NCBI GenBank assembly: GCA_049999725.1
Contig: JBNGIS010034175.1
Coordinates: 175,781 to 239,780 of the forward strand
Source of the DNA: Haplomitrium mnioides
Lineage: Eukaryota; Marchantiophyta; Haplomitriopsida; Calobryales
Reading direction: 5' to 3'
Length of the DNA: 64,000 bases
Shown here piece by piece: positions 46,143 to 56,853 of the stretch. Both the position numbers and the translations under genes were made by a program. The notes beneath the pieces are model-generated. The model was not told the origin of the DNA. It saw only the letters and a list, made by a program, of their open reading frames with translations, and did not search any database. Each line of letters begins with the position of its first letter. Within the stretch, counting starts at the first letter, position 1.

Positions 46143-48839
46143 GATTTCATAAAGCATAGTATATTCCTTTAAAGAGTACCAAAGAAAGATGGTGGATTTT
46201 GTCTGTGTACAAATTATTGTAGTTTGAACAATCAAATTGTAAAGAGTGCTTATCTGTTGCTACGTATTGATGATTTGTTGGATTAATTGAAAGGGCTACG
46301 GTTCTTTTCTTAGTTGGATCTTTGAAGTGGTTATTGGAAAATTCCTATCAAGCCAAGTGATGTGCTTAAGACAATTATTGGCACGAAGTATAGACACTTT
46401 GAGTGGAAGGTCCATATATTTGGTCTTACTAATACTCTCGCCATATTCATGGATTGAATGCATCAAAATTTTCATAAGTTATTAGATAAGTCAATTTTGG
46501 TATTCTTGGATGACATTCTTATTTTTAGTAAAATTGAAGTCAAGAATCGCAATCATCTAAAAGCAGTATTACAAAGATTGTGCAATTTGAAGTTTTATTG
46601 TAAGAGATCCAAGTGCAAATTTTGGAAGCAAGAGGCTACTTACCTAGGGTACAAGGTGTTTGCGGATGGCATTAAGATGGAAGAAGAGAAATATAAGGCT
46701 ATTACAAAGTGGCCAACACCAAAAGAGCCAAAGAACATTAGAGCCTTCAATGGATTGGCAAGTTTCTATCAACGATTCATTTACTATTATGGTCATATTG
46801 CTGCACCAGCTACAAATCTGCTAGGCAAGAAGGTCAAGTTTTAATGGACCGCCAAGAAGCAATCAACATTTCAATAACTCAAGAATGCAGCTTCTTTTGG
46901 TCCTATTCTACAACTATATGATCCAAAAACATGTTGTATAGTTTATTTTAATGCTTCTTAGTTTGCTATTAGAGGAGTTTTGCAGCAAGAGTTTGCAAAT
47001 GGACTGAAAATTCATTCAAATTGCTTTCATGTCACATCTATTAAATGTGGTGGAGAAAAATTATTTTGCAAAAGATCAAGAGCAATTAGCAATGATTTTT
47101 ACTCCCAAAGTATGAAGATACTATCTTTTGGGAAGACATATGATTATGCGCACAACTCACAAGTGAATATTACAAGAAATCAATTTGGAAAATATGACAA
47201 GTCATCATCACCGATAGGAAGATCAATTGCAACTCTTCAATAACAAGCTAGATTACAAGCATGGAAGGCTTTCCACCATCATTGACGCATTATCATAAAG
47301 GCTAAATCATTGATTAAATACAATAGAGGTGGTTAACAATAGTATATTACATTACGATAAGTCAACTAGTAGGAGTTATCACCAAAAACTATAAGAAGAT
47401 GTTTTTTTAGTCTTTTTTAGGCACAATTAGAAATCAATGACAATGAGTATCACTCATTTTCCATTAAAGATGGCATTCTCTATCAATATCATCAAATATA
47501 TGTTCAATAAGATGATATGATTCGAATAGCTCGTTTACAAGAAGCACATTGCATTCCCATCTCAAAGCATCTTGGACTAGATAAGACCTCAAAGTTGCTT
47601 CAATGCACTTGGTGTGGTCTAAACTTAGCTCGAAATTTTCATGGTTTTGTTCGTTTGTGTGAAAGTTGTCAACAAAAAAAAGCTTCAAATCAAACATCAT
47701 CATGACTTCTTTAGCCACTACTAATTCTTATTGCTCGTTGGGAATATGTAAGTTTGGACTTTGTCACTTTACTTCCAACTACATCTCCTAGAGTTACTGC
47801 CACTATGGTGTTTGTAGACAAGCTTAGCAAGCATATTCATTTAGCATTGTCGGTAGATGCGGTAGATGCTCCAAAATTGGAAAATATTTACTTAGATATT
47901 GTCTTTCATCATCATGGAATGCCAAGGTGTTAATATATGCTAAGGATCCATGTTTCACTAGAAAGTTTTGGCGAGAGTTATTCAAGCTTTAAGGAACTAA
48001 ACTCTCTCTGTCTACAATTTATCACTCTCAAACAGATGGGTAAGCAAAGTATGCTAATCTCACTATAGAGGATATGCTTTGAACATTCATCAATGTTCAA
48101 CACACCAATTGGGAGAGTTTCTTACTAGTTATGAAGTTCACTTATAACAATTCCAAACAACCAAGTACTTGGTTTTCTTCTTTCTTTCTTAACTCAAGTC
48201 AACATCCTCATGTTTTCAATGGTTTGTTTGTTTCCTTCTTCTTCTAGTGTTTCAAGTATTTCTACCTTTTTGTCTCATTTTCTTCTTCTTTGCAAGATAC
48301 TCGCAACCATCTTATTGTTGCTCAAAATTGGCAAAAGTAATATGTCGATAGTTATCGTTGTGACTTCTTTTAAGTTCTAGGTGACCAAGTTATATTATCT
48401 ACTCATGATCTCCTATTGTCTTCAGATACTCAAAGCTAAAAGTTATCTCTTGTTTGGATTGGTCCTTTCTGTTTTTCTCAAGTTACTTCTCTCGTTGTGT
48501 ACAAACTTGATCTTCCTCTCTATATAAGGATTCATCAAGTATTCCATATCTCTTAACTAAAGCCTTTTGCTTCTAGTCCGTTTTCTTTTCCAACCCATAT
48601 TCAAATTCCTCATCTATCTATAGTTCTTAATGAATATCAAGTGGACCATATTTTGGCAATGAGTCATCAAAACGTAAGCAACATTCTCAAGTTAAATATT
48701 AAGTTTTGTGGATTGGATATCCACTTCATGATGCTACTTGGAAACCATATTCAAACCTTGAGAATGCTTAAGAGGCTACTTGATTATTTTGAAACTGGCC
48801 GTAATGACGAGGATGTTCTCAATTAGAAGGCGGAGATTA
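46143..48839 (+). mobile_element. Chromovirus A3, right part (RT to chromodomain)
   Basis: Resumes RT after the GATTT duplication: FVPKKDGGFCLC-like start, then an open frame 46458-46844 with SILVFLDDILIFSK (catalytic F-L-D-D near 46505), YLGYKVFADGIKMEEEK and FYQRFIYYYGHIAAP. RNase H follows (46920-47290, heavily decayed). The integrase zinc region has HIPISKHLGLDK-like and CESCQQKK segments (47550-47690). In the integrase core, DG-stop-AKYAN near 48040 again shows the catalytic Glu as Lys. The chromodomain remnant lies near 48630-48800. It is the best-preserved RT palm of the family here. Confidence 0.8.
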
Positions 48840-49190
48840 TCTAATAGTTCAAGCATAATGTTGTGTTATTTATACAAAAATAGAGGGGAGTGAAGGAAGT
48901 TGTAGGGGTCACTTTTAGGATTGAAATTGGAAGTGATTTGTAGGTTCTCACTTTTACAGTTCAAATTAGAAGTGACTTGTAAGTGAAAGAAGGGGATGAC
49001 ACCTTCTTTTCTTGTATATTATAATATAAGAGCTTCAAGATTCCACATTTCATTTTAAAACTTCTTTTGAATCACTTGGGTTCTTTAGTGCTTGACTTTT
49101 GCTTATCTTATTGGCGTTTGGTTGAAGAACTCTATTAGAGTTCATTATGAGTTCTTCCTCATTTGGATTTGGTTCTTGAGTTATTTCACA
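48840..49190 (+). repeat. A3 3' LTR
   Basis: 351 bp from TCTAATAGTTC (expected TGTAAT, with G changed to C) to TTATTTCACA. It has two U3 modules and a decayed TATA region near 49015. Confidence 0.8.
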
Positions 49191-49556
49191 GATTTCCTTC
49201 AGCATAGTACTTTCTTTTAAAGAGAACTGGTATTCTTTGTACCAAAGAAAGATGATGGATTTCGTGTGTGTACAAACTATTGCAGTTTGAACAATCAATC
49301 TGTAATGAATGCTTATCTTTTACTGCGTATTGATGGTTTGTTGGATCAATTGAGCATACAGTTCTTTTCTAAGCTTGATCTTCAAAGTAGTTTTTGAAAA
49401 GATCCTATCAAGCCAAGTGATGTGCCTAAGACAACTATTCGCACGAGGTTTGGACACTTTGAGTAGAAGGTCTTTACATTTGGTCTTACCAATGGTTCAA
49501 CCATATTCATAGATCAAATGCATCAAATGTTTTGATAGGTTATTGGATAAGTGAGT
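49191..49556 (+). mobile_element. Chromovirus RT fragment X
   Basis: Begins GATTTCCTTCAGCATAG, homologous to A3 at exactly the base where A3 resumes after A4 (46143), and reads FVPKKDDGFRVCTNYCSLNN, KLDLQSSF and FTFGLTN. It ends where minus-strand A6 begins. It is therefore the downstream half of yet another RT gene interrupted at the same codon. Confidence 0.8.
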
Positions 49557-49945
49557 TGTAAAAAAACTCAATGACCAAATCCAAATTAGTAAGAACTCAT
49601 AGTGAACTCTAATAGAGTAATTCAACCAAAAGAAACTCAAGGCCAAAGCTAAGACCAAGAGTGCAATCAAAAGCCAAGCAACCAAAGAACCTAAGTGATT
49701 TGAGAGGAACTCTAGAATGAGAAGTGGGGCTAAGAAACCCTTCTATTTATACAAGAGAAGCGAGTTTAGTCCCTCTTTGTTCACTTACAAGTCACTTTTA
49801 ATTTCAATCCTAAAAGTGGCTCTCTACTAAAAGGGACTTCGAAGGCAAGTTATCTTATCTCAACCTTAAAAGTGACTCTCTACCACTTCTTTCACTCCTT
49901 TCTACTTTCTTATTAATAGCACAACCTTATACTTGCACTATAATA
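49557..49945 (-). repeat. A6 3' LTR
   Basis: 389 bp, reverse complement of the A1 LTR, from TGTAAAAAAAC (the LTR 3' end) to 'cttgcactataata' (the decayed LTR start). The TATA box is TATAAATAG on the minus strand near 49750. Close in sequence to A1 LTRs. Confidence 0.88.
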
Positions 49946-50613
49946 TAATCCCCACCTTTTAATCGATGACATCCTTGTCATTGCCGCAACTTTCAAATAT
50001 TTAAATAGCCTCTTAAGCATTTCCAAGTAACACCATTAAATGAATAACCTTTCCACAAAACCTTGTATTGAACTTGTAGATGCCTCTCTTGCTTGATAAC
50101 TTGTTTATAGGCATTTTATTTTGGAGCAAATTCTTCATGATCATTAAGAACAATAGCCAAAGGAGAAATTTGTACACAAGATGGAATAGAAAAAAGGACT
50201 AGAAACAAAAGACTTAAGTTTAGAGATAAAAAATACAAGATGAATCTTTATATGGAGAGGAAGAACAAGTTTGTATGCAATGAGAGAAGTAACTTGAGAA
50301 ATTGAGAAATGACCAATCCAAGCTGGAGATAACTTTTAGACTTGAGTGTCTAAAGACAAAGAAAGATAATGACTAGAAAGCATAACTTTGTCACCTAAAA
50401 CATAAGAAAAATCACAACGATGTTTATCGATATATTTTTTTGCCAATTCTTAACAATTAGAAGATAATGTTGTGCATCTTGCAAAGAGGAAAATAAATAA
50501 GACAAAAAGGTAGAAAGACTTGAAACATTAGAAGAAGAAGGAGAAAGAAAACCATTCGAAAAAAGAGAATGTTGTCTTGAACTGAGAAAAAAAAGAGAAA
50601 ATTCAATACTTGC

Positions 50614-51250
50614 TTATTTAGAGAGGTTGTATGCAAACTCCATAGTTGGTAAGAAATTATCCCAGTTCGTGTAATGAACGTTATTGAACACTAAAAGCAT
50701 ATCATCGACAATGCAATTCGCACATTCAGTTTGCTCATCTGTTTGAGGATCATAAGCCGTAGACATAGATAGTTTGGTACCCAAAAGTGTAAACAACGCT
50801 CACCAAAACTTCCTTATAAATTGTGGATCTCTATCACATATTAATACCTTTGGTATTCCATGATAACGAAAAACTGTATCAAAGTAAATCTTTGCCAATT
50901 ATGGAGCATCCACCATATCCATCGTCAGTATTAGATGAATCTATTTGCTTAACTTATCCACGAACAACACACTAGTAGTAAACCCATGATACATGGTTAG
51001 AAGTGAAGTGACAAGATCTAAACTTACATAATCCCAACGAGCACTAGGAATTGGTAATAGTTGAAGAAGGCCAACTGGTTTTTGATTTGAAGCCTTGTTT
51101 TGCTGACAACTTTCAAAAGAACAAACAAAGCTACGAACATCTCGAGCTTGGTTTGGCCACCACTAAGTGGATTGAAACAACTTTATAATCTTGTCTACCC
51201 TAACATGTCTAGAGATTAGAATGTCATTCGCTTCTTGTAACGGGCCATTC
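50614..51250 (-). pseudogene. A6 integrase
   Basis: Zinc-region pieces lie near 51230-51090. The core includes a DKLSKQIHL-like piece near 50950, DRDPQFI near 50830 and the open frame 50796-50614 reading MFTLLGTKLSMSTAYDPQTD, EQTECANCIVDDML and LPTMEFAYNLSK. Core acidic residues appear present but frameshifts separate them. Confidence 0.75.
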
Positions 51251-51599
51251 AAAACGCATCATTTTGTGGAACATATATTTGATACCCTTGATAAAGAATA
51301 CCATCCTGAATGGAAAAGGTATGATACTCATTGTCTTTGATTGCCAAACGCGCCTTAAAATGATTGAAGGAGGCATATTCCTATAATTTTTGTTGAAAGT
51401 CATCACTAGTTCCTTCATCAAGATGTAATATACTAACATTTGCAACCTTCAACATATTAAATCAATGATCCGATCTTTGTGACAATGCATTAGGAACGGT
51501 GTGGAATCTTTTCAGCTTGTACTCCAACTTCATATCAAGAAGCTATAGTTGATCTTCTCCTCGATGATGACGACTTGTCATATTTTCCAAATGAATTGA

Positions 51600-51960
51600 T
51601 TGGAGAAAAGGCTTGTAATTGGTGTGCATAAGTACTAGCTTTCCTAAAAGATAGTGTCTCAAAACCTTGGTGGCATAAACCATCGCCAACTGCTCTCTAT
51701 CCCTTGCAAAATAATTCCTCTTTGCCGCATTTAGTCAATGTGAAATGAAGGCAATCGTATGACGTCCATCCTCAAATACTTGTTGTAACACTGCTCCAAT
51801 AGCAAAATGAGAGGCATCAAAATGAACTATACAACTTGACTTTGGGTTATATGGTTGTGGAGTTGGATGAGAAGACACCACATCCTTGAGTTGTTGAAAT
51901 GCCTCTTGCTCTTTGGTTGTCTATTGAAACTTTTCCTCCTAACCTAGCAGATCCGTAAGT
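51600..51960 (-). pseudogene. A6 RNase H
   Basis: Minus-strand reading gives a VHFDASHFAIGAVLQQ-type segment (near 51800), FISH.LNAAKRNYFARDREQLA (near 51700) and LVLMHTNYKPFLQS (near 51620). The first Asp is kept; the TDH motif reads HTN. Confidence 0.75.
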
Positions 51961-52489
51961 GGTGCAACAATATGAGCATAATAATAGATCAAACATGTTT
52001 TGCATCTTTTAGTGTTGGCCACTTTGCAATGGCCTTAATTTTCCCTTCCTCTATTTTGATGCCATCTGCAAATACTTTATGGCCTAGGTAAGTCACCTCT
52101 TGCTTCCGAAACTCATACGTAACAATTGCTACTTTGAACCAAAAACCACTACTGGGTTTCTATTTCAATTGGTGTTTGCAAAAACCAATTTTGAAATTAT
52201 AACATTTAAAATCATGAATTTGATGCTAGTTATATTCATTTGCAAAACAAATGTAATTTTTTATATCAAAATGGCTTACTTTGAGTGCATAATACATTAA
52301 AAACAAATCTTCTTATAAGTATTTTACCAAAATTGCTTTCTTAATTTTATTTTTCAAAAAATATGAGCATTATCAAACAAAATATATATAAACAAAACAC
52401 AATATTTGTTGTTATACAATTTTTAAACTAGCAATGATTGCAAAAATTTGTAAAATTAAAAAAAACATATTGAAAATTTTGTTAAAGCT

Positions 52490-52640
52490 TATGAGCGCAT
52501 GGATAATTGAGGCCCAAGTATAGTCATGTATTATATAAAAGATCTAGACGTATAGAAAGAACTACTGCTAACTCGAGCTTGAAAAACTAAAACCCATGCG
52601 CGCATGGATATTTAAAGTGAGCAGAGGCTGTTGAGTAATT
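52490..52640. repeat. Palindromic minisatellite, G2 3' flank
   Basis: Few degenerate units with 'gagcgcatggat' and 'catgcgcgcatggat' cores, matching the 13600-13765 position in G1. Confidence 0.55.
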
Positions 52641-52886
52641 GGAAGCAATGAATGGAGAAGGTCGTCAAAGAAGGAACAAAAAAGAAAAGTGTACTTCTAT
52701 GCCAGCATTGACTTTTTGCTAATTTTCATAAAAAACAATAGGTTTTTTTTTTATCAAAAACCATTTTCAAAAGCAAATTTAATCATGATGAACATACTTA
52801 TATTGGATTGGGAGTGCAACAAGATTGAAACTTCAGCAAATAGAATTTTGTAAAGAAAATACTTTATTATGTTGAAAAATTAATCA

Positions 52887-53519
52887 CTATGATGCTACAA
52901 CTCTATCCTTTTTAAGAGGAATTGTCTCATCTAAATTAATTGGCTGAGAAGCTTCAACATTTACAGTCGCAAGAAAGTCCCTCCAAGACTTTCTAGTCCT
53001 AGAGATGGCAACGGAATCACCAATTGCACTTGCAATACCAAGAGGAACAGGTTCCTTGTGGTAGACATACATTATTTGCGATTCGGTCTTGTTGGATGGT
53101 AAAGAAACCATCGTCAAAACTCTTTGAGCAATGTAAATAGACAGACGTCTATCATATTCCACAGCAATGCAACTTTGCATTAGCTTCAAAGCACAAACAA
53201 GGTCTCCGCGGGACCTTGAGCAAAGATCTAAGATCCAATCATGCTCTGTTGATAAATGGCAATAAAAAAGTATAAAGAGTCTGGGGCTTTTGATAAACAT
53301 TTACAAGAGCATCATCTATTGGATGTTTTAATTTAGTTGATATCGCAGACCAACTAAACACACTCCGCATAATTTGCCGAAGACGACCATTAGCATCAAT
53401 AGGTTGCAAATTGAAAACCCTCATGGTCCTCTTTCCCTCCTTTGTCCAGTAGCCCATAGTCCAATACTCGTGAGCATGAGCAATTCTTGGACCACCGGAA
53501 TGATGAATATTGCTTTTGT
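52887..53519 (-). pseudogene. Methylase-like gene, copy 2, exon 4 (SAM-binding domain)
   Basis: Starts after an ACACAG 3' splice site. It encodes HHSGGPRIAHAHEYWTMGYW (near 53500-53440), KLKHPIDDALVNVYQKPQTL (near 53335-53280), then, after one frameshift, HDWILDLCSRSRGDLVCALK and CIAVEYDRRLSIYIAQRVL (about 53240-53125), ending at a stop at 52887. The HP...QKP box followed by D-W-I-L-D-L-C-S-x-S and an acidic IAVEYD strand end is the arrangement of pfam N6_N4_Mtase: target/QKP loop, SAM-binding motif I, then the ribose-binding Glu. The usual G of the loop (GSGT/GTG) is degraded to SRSRG. The 137-codon frame 53300-52887 is open. Confidence 0.75.
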
Positions 53520-53616
53520 CTGTGTAGTAAGGAAAATAAAATCAAATAATTGAAACAAAGTATAAGATTACAAAACAAGGTAAACTAGAAAACCAGAAAA
53601 TAAAAAAATAACTCAC

Positions 53617-54176
53617 CAGATGTTGTGGTCGATGGCCCAGAAATCCTACATAAGAGCATCCTCAATGATGCCAAATTTTTGCAAAGAATGTATTATCACA
53701 AAAGACCAAAAATCCAAAGTCGTGATTGCCACAAAAGAAGAAACCGTATCAAAAATGCCATCTCTAGAAAAAGGTTTAAAATTATCTTGTATTCCTTAAT
53801 GTTGTAACCATAAGAAATATCTACAATTGCCAAATTGAAACATCTAGGTTTGACAAATCCTTTCAACTCACGAGCATTGGCCTCTCCGTGGACTTGGTAA
53901 TATGCCACATTGAATCCATCAACAAAGGACAGTAAAACATCGTCTTTGTCTCTCAGAACTCCATCAACTGGAAGGGCAATATCATCATTTTTCTGCCTTG
54001 ATTTCCACTCTCTAGCTTTGTGACAATGAAGCAGAAATGCTTGAGGGTAGGAAGCAAGTGTTGGGGTCTGGTCTTGATCATTTGGGGCTTCTTTGACCCC
54101 CGATCTTTTTCTCCCTTTTGCAACTGCCATCAATTTTTTGGCAAGCTTATGTTTAAAAGTTTTATCCCCTTGCACA
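53617..54176 (-). pseudogene. Methylase-like gene, copy 2, exon 3 (motif IV region)
   Basis: Bounded by an ideal 3' splice site (TTTTTTTGCAG) and a GTGAGT 5' splice site. The open frame 54175-53696 encodes a basic segment (KLAKKLMAVAKGRKRS), YPQAFLLHCHKAREW, then ARELKGFVKPRCFNLAIVDI followed by SYGYN (DISY codons at 53821-53810). Past a frameshift it continues GIFDTVSSFVAITTLDFWSF. In amino-methyltransferases motif IV is [DNS]PP[YFW]; here it is DISY in both copies, so the change predates their split or is the family's own form. Motif IV preceding motif I by about 200 codons is the beta-class order. Confidence 0.7.
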
Positions 54177-54279
54177 CTGCAAAAAAATTAAAAATATTAG
54201 AGGAGACAACAAAAAAATATTTACACTTTATAGAGGAAGAAAATTTGAGCAATAACCTTGGAGGTTAAACTAAGATTGA

Positions 54280-54605
54280 TTATAAAGTCCATGCACGCAT
54301 GGACTTCAATGTCTAGGCACTTGAGGACTTTAATACCTTAACACACATGGAATTCAAAGTCCATGCATCAAGACTTCTATATCCATGCGCGCATGGGCAT
54401 AATGTCTAGCCACGTAAGGACTTCAAGTCCACATACGGAAGGACTGCAATATCCATGCGTGCATGGACATAGAAGTCTTGGGGCTTGGACTTTGAAGTCC
54501 AAGCGCACATAAACTTTGAAATCTATGCGGACATGGACTCTGCAGTCCATGTGTGCTTGGACTTTGAAGTCTATGCATGCATGGACTTTGAAGTACAAGT
54601 GCGGC
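54280..54605. repeat. Palindromic minisatellite in intron 2, copy 2
   Basis: About twelve units of roughly 25-27 bp. Each combines GGACTTNNAAGTCC-type arms with a CATGCGCGCATGG-type palindrome, for example 'tccatgcgcgcatgg' near 54384. The intron is 54707-54177. Confidence 0.85.
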
Positions 54606-54707
54606 AAACTAGACACTCAAAATCATTTTCATTATAACAAAGCACAATTTACAATAAATTCAATGCAATCGTAGAGAAATAAATGTATGGTGGAAAAATC
54701 AACTTAC

Positions 54708-56178
54708 TAAAAGCTTTTCAAAACTAGAGTCAAACGCATCCATCTTTGCTTCCTTAGTGTGGAGATGGTACTCCTCTCTTGCTTCTTCCCATCTGATGCA
54801 ATAAACTTTGGAGTAGAAACATTTCACCATAACTAATAAAACTTTATACCTCTCTGCCTCATGAGACATTTCTTCTATCGAACACTCTCCAACTTCTACA
54901 CATTTCAAAACTAATATTTTTACTTCGTCAGGAAGACCTTGAAGAGACCTCCAAGATATCCACTTCATGTCTTCCATTCTTAGTGATCCCGTGGCCTTCG
55001 GCTTCTGGCTCTTCACTGTATTCTTCTTCCACATAGAAAAATGCTCTCTTGTAAACCCTAGAGCTCACCATTTCGGAATGCTAATTGGAACCAATTATCT
55101 TGAGAAGTGGTTGTCTTTTCAAGAGTCAACTTGGGCTTGATCTCTAAGGTCTCCAACACTAGCTCCCCTTTTAATTTCTAGGATGACACCATCCCACTCT
55201 CTACAAACCTCTAATGTCAATGTTTGCCCTTCTGAATAGATGCCATTTCCAACTTGTATCTCTAGTCGTAATTGTCATCAATTGCAAAAATACGAGCCTC
55301 TATTGGTGTTAGGTTGATGTAAACATAGCAATTGCAGAGCAAAGACATTGGATTCTTCACTCCGTATTTTTTAATGAAAATCTTCCTTACTACAGCACTC
55401 TGATTGTCTCCTGCAATCTTGTATTGACACTTGTCAAAGTTTCTTACATCAAACTCTGACTTATCCTTTAGCTCGCACTTGAGGTCAACAACAACAATAA
55501 AAAAAAACTATGCATATAGTTGTTTGTGAGCATTCTTTGTGTTAAAAGCTCAACAAAGTCTTCATTCAACCTCTTAATTTGGAATGGCCTCCAATTGTCC
55601 ATTCCAAGTTTCAGAAGATTTAAATTTTCCAACCAAATAGTAATCATTTCCTCTAGGACTCTACATCGCTCGATTGTAAACTCTCTGATTTTATTTTTAT
55701 CTTTCTCAAACACTGTTCGAAGGTCCTTTTGCTCACATTCTTGGAATATTTGCAACCCCTTGTGCGATTGCCTTTTTGCTCTTGATGTTGGAGCCTGAAC
55801 TCGCTCTCACTCATGTTCTTCCTCTGAGCTACTTAGTGTTGACGACAAAAAGGCCGCAAAAGAAGACCTTGTTGGAGATTGAGAGGGGGCTTGCTCCTCC
55901 TCAATAATTGGAGCTAGCACAAGCTTTTTCTTTGTGACAACCTATTTCTTCTTTTTTGGAGCCTTGACTAGCTCCACCGCCTTTCTCTTTTTTGCAATAG
56001 ATGTTTATGTTTCTGCAATTGACATGGTTGCCGCTCTAGGATGCAACACAAGCTGATGAATGTGGATGCCTTGCTTGGGCTTCAACAACTTGATGTTGAT
56101 GGTCATCTTGATAAAATCTCGTTCAACGCGCTTCGCATTAGGGTAGCCATCTACAAAGTCTGCCAAAAATTGAGTGAA
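54708..56178 (-). pseudogene. Methylase-like gene, copy 2, exon 2 (N-terminal extension)
   Basis: Begins after TTTTCCAG and ends with a GTAAGT 5' splice site. Segments in order: FTQFLADFVDGYPNAKRVER and DFIKMTINIKLLKPKQGIHI (56178-56070), a lysine-rich linker (KRKAVELVKAPKKKK), an acidic/serine patch, KRLNEDFVELLTQRMLTNNY (near 55590-55530), KSEFDVRNFDKCQYKIAGDN (near 55450), LEIKPKLTLEKTTTSQDNWF (near 55130), and the open frame 55034-54699 with MKWISWRSLQGLPDEVKILV and IEEMSHEAERYKVLLVMVKC. No family recognised; several stops and at least two frameshifts. Roughly 490 codons, so the extension is larger than the methylase domain. Confidence 0.6.
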
Positions 56179-56284
56179 CTGGAAAACAAAACAAATAAAT
56201 GATCAAATATGTTAAACAAAAAGTCTCCACATGGTTACAACAAGTAGAAGTAGACTTGTACTTAACGTTCAGTCTAAGAAAAAC

Positions 56285-56600
56285 TTACTCAGAACCTTAT
56301 GCATGCATGGACATAGGAGTTTAAGCGCGCATGGACTTGGGATTCTAAACGCCCAAGTACTTGACAATGTGAGTGAAGGCGCTCAAAGACTCACAAGTCT
56401 ATGCATGCATGGACTCACAAGTCCAAGCGTGCATGGACTCCCATGTCCATGCGCATCAGGACTCCACAATCCAAGCACGTCTCGACTCCTTAGTCCATAC
56501 GCGCATGGACTTGATGGTCTAGGTGCGCATAGACTCCCATGTCCATGTGCAGATGGACTTCTAGGTCCATGAGCGCATAGGGTTCCAAGTAAGTCTAGAA
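56285..56600. repeat. Palindromic minisatellite in intron 1, copy 2
   Basis: About twelve units of roughly 25 bp, for example 'catgcatggactcacaagtc' and 'catgcgcatcaggactcc'. The intron is 56634-56179. Both strands show long frames here (56231-56572 plus, 56610-56383 minus) with near-repetitive HGL/SPSAHGL translations; these are repeat artefacts. Confidence 0.85.
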
Positions 56601-56634
56601 AGAAACCCAATGAGAAAGGGTTTTAAAATCTTAC

Positions 56635-56853
56635 CTTGCCATCTTCCTTTACCATCTAGAGATGCTTGACATAAATGTCCCTCTACTTCATCTTGAAAAA
56701 AGCAATCGCAGAATGCTATTACCTTGTACAAGGATCCACAATTTACCAGCCCATCTGAGTCTATTTTTTGATGGCTCGAGAGCCTTGATAACATTCAAAT
56801 ACTTGTAAGGCTATGGTTTGAGGTGGTCTGGAAACATTGACTTGTGATGTCAT
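56635..56853 (-). pseudogene. Methylase-like gene, copy 2, exon 1
   Basis: Starts with ATG at 56853-56851 (MTSQVNVSRPPQT), passes a stop into PYKYLNVIKALEPSKN, and ends RDIYVKHL...MVKEDGK before GTAAGA. It is about 140 bp shorter than the G1 exon owing to an internal deletion. The ATG is chosen because it is the first in the conserved frame and G1 aligns from the same codon. Confidence 0.55.

Larger units (their letters stand above)
49557..52118 (-). mobile_element. Chromovirus A6, minus strand, 5' part missing
   Basis: 3' LTR at 49557-49945, polypurine tract just right of it (AAAAGGTGGGGATTAT on the minus strand), then, reading leftward on the minus strand from 52118: RT end, RNase H (51960-51600), integrase (about 51250-50614) and chromodomain remnant (about 50140-49985). 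It stops inside RT, at the codons around the YLG.KV segment, where element G2 starts. The integrase frame 50796-50614 keeps the QTECAN segment, so the catalytic Glu is present. Confidence 0.85.

Noticed and set aside
54280-54605. Possible CRISPR-like array
   Set aside because: Units are contiguous and degenerate with no unique spacers, and the genome is eukaryotic; it is a minisatellite.
56231-56610. Two opposing frames with HGL/SPSAHGL repeats, at first like a repeat protein
   Set aside because: They are both translations of the palindromic minisatellite in an intron; palindromy opens both strands.
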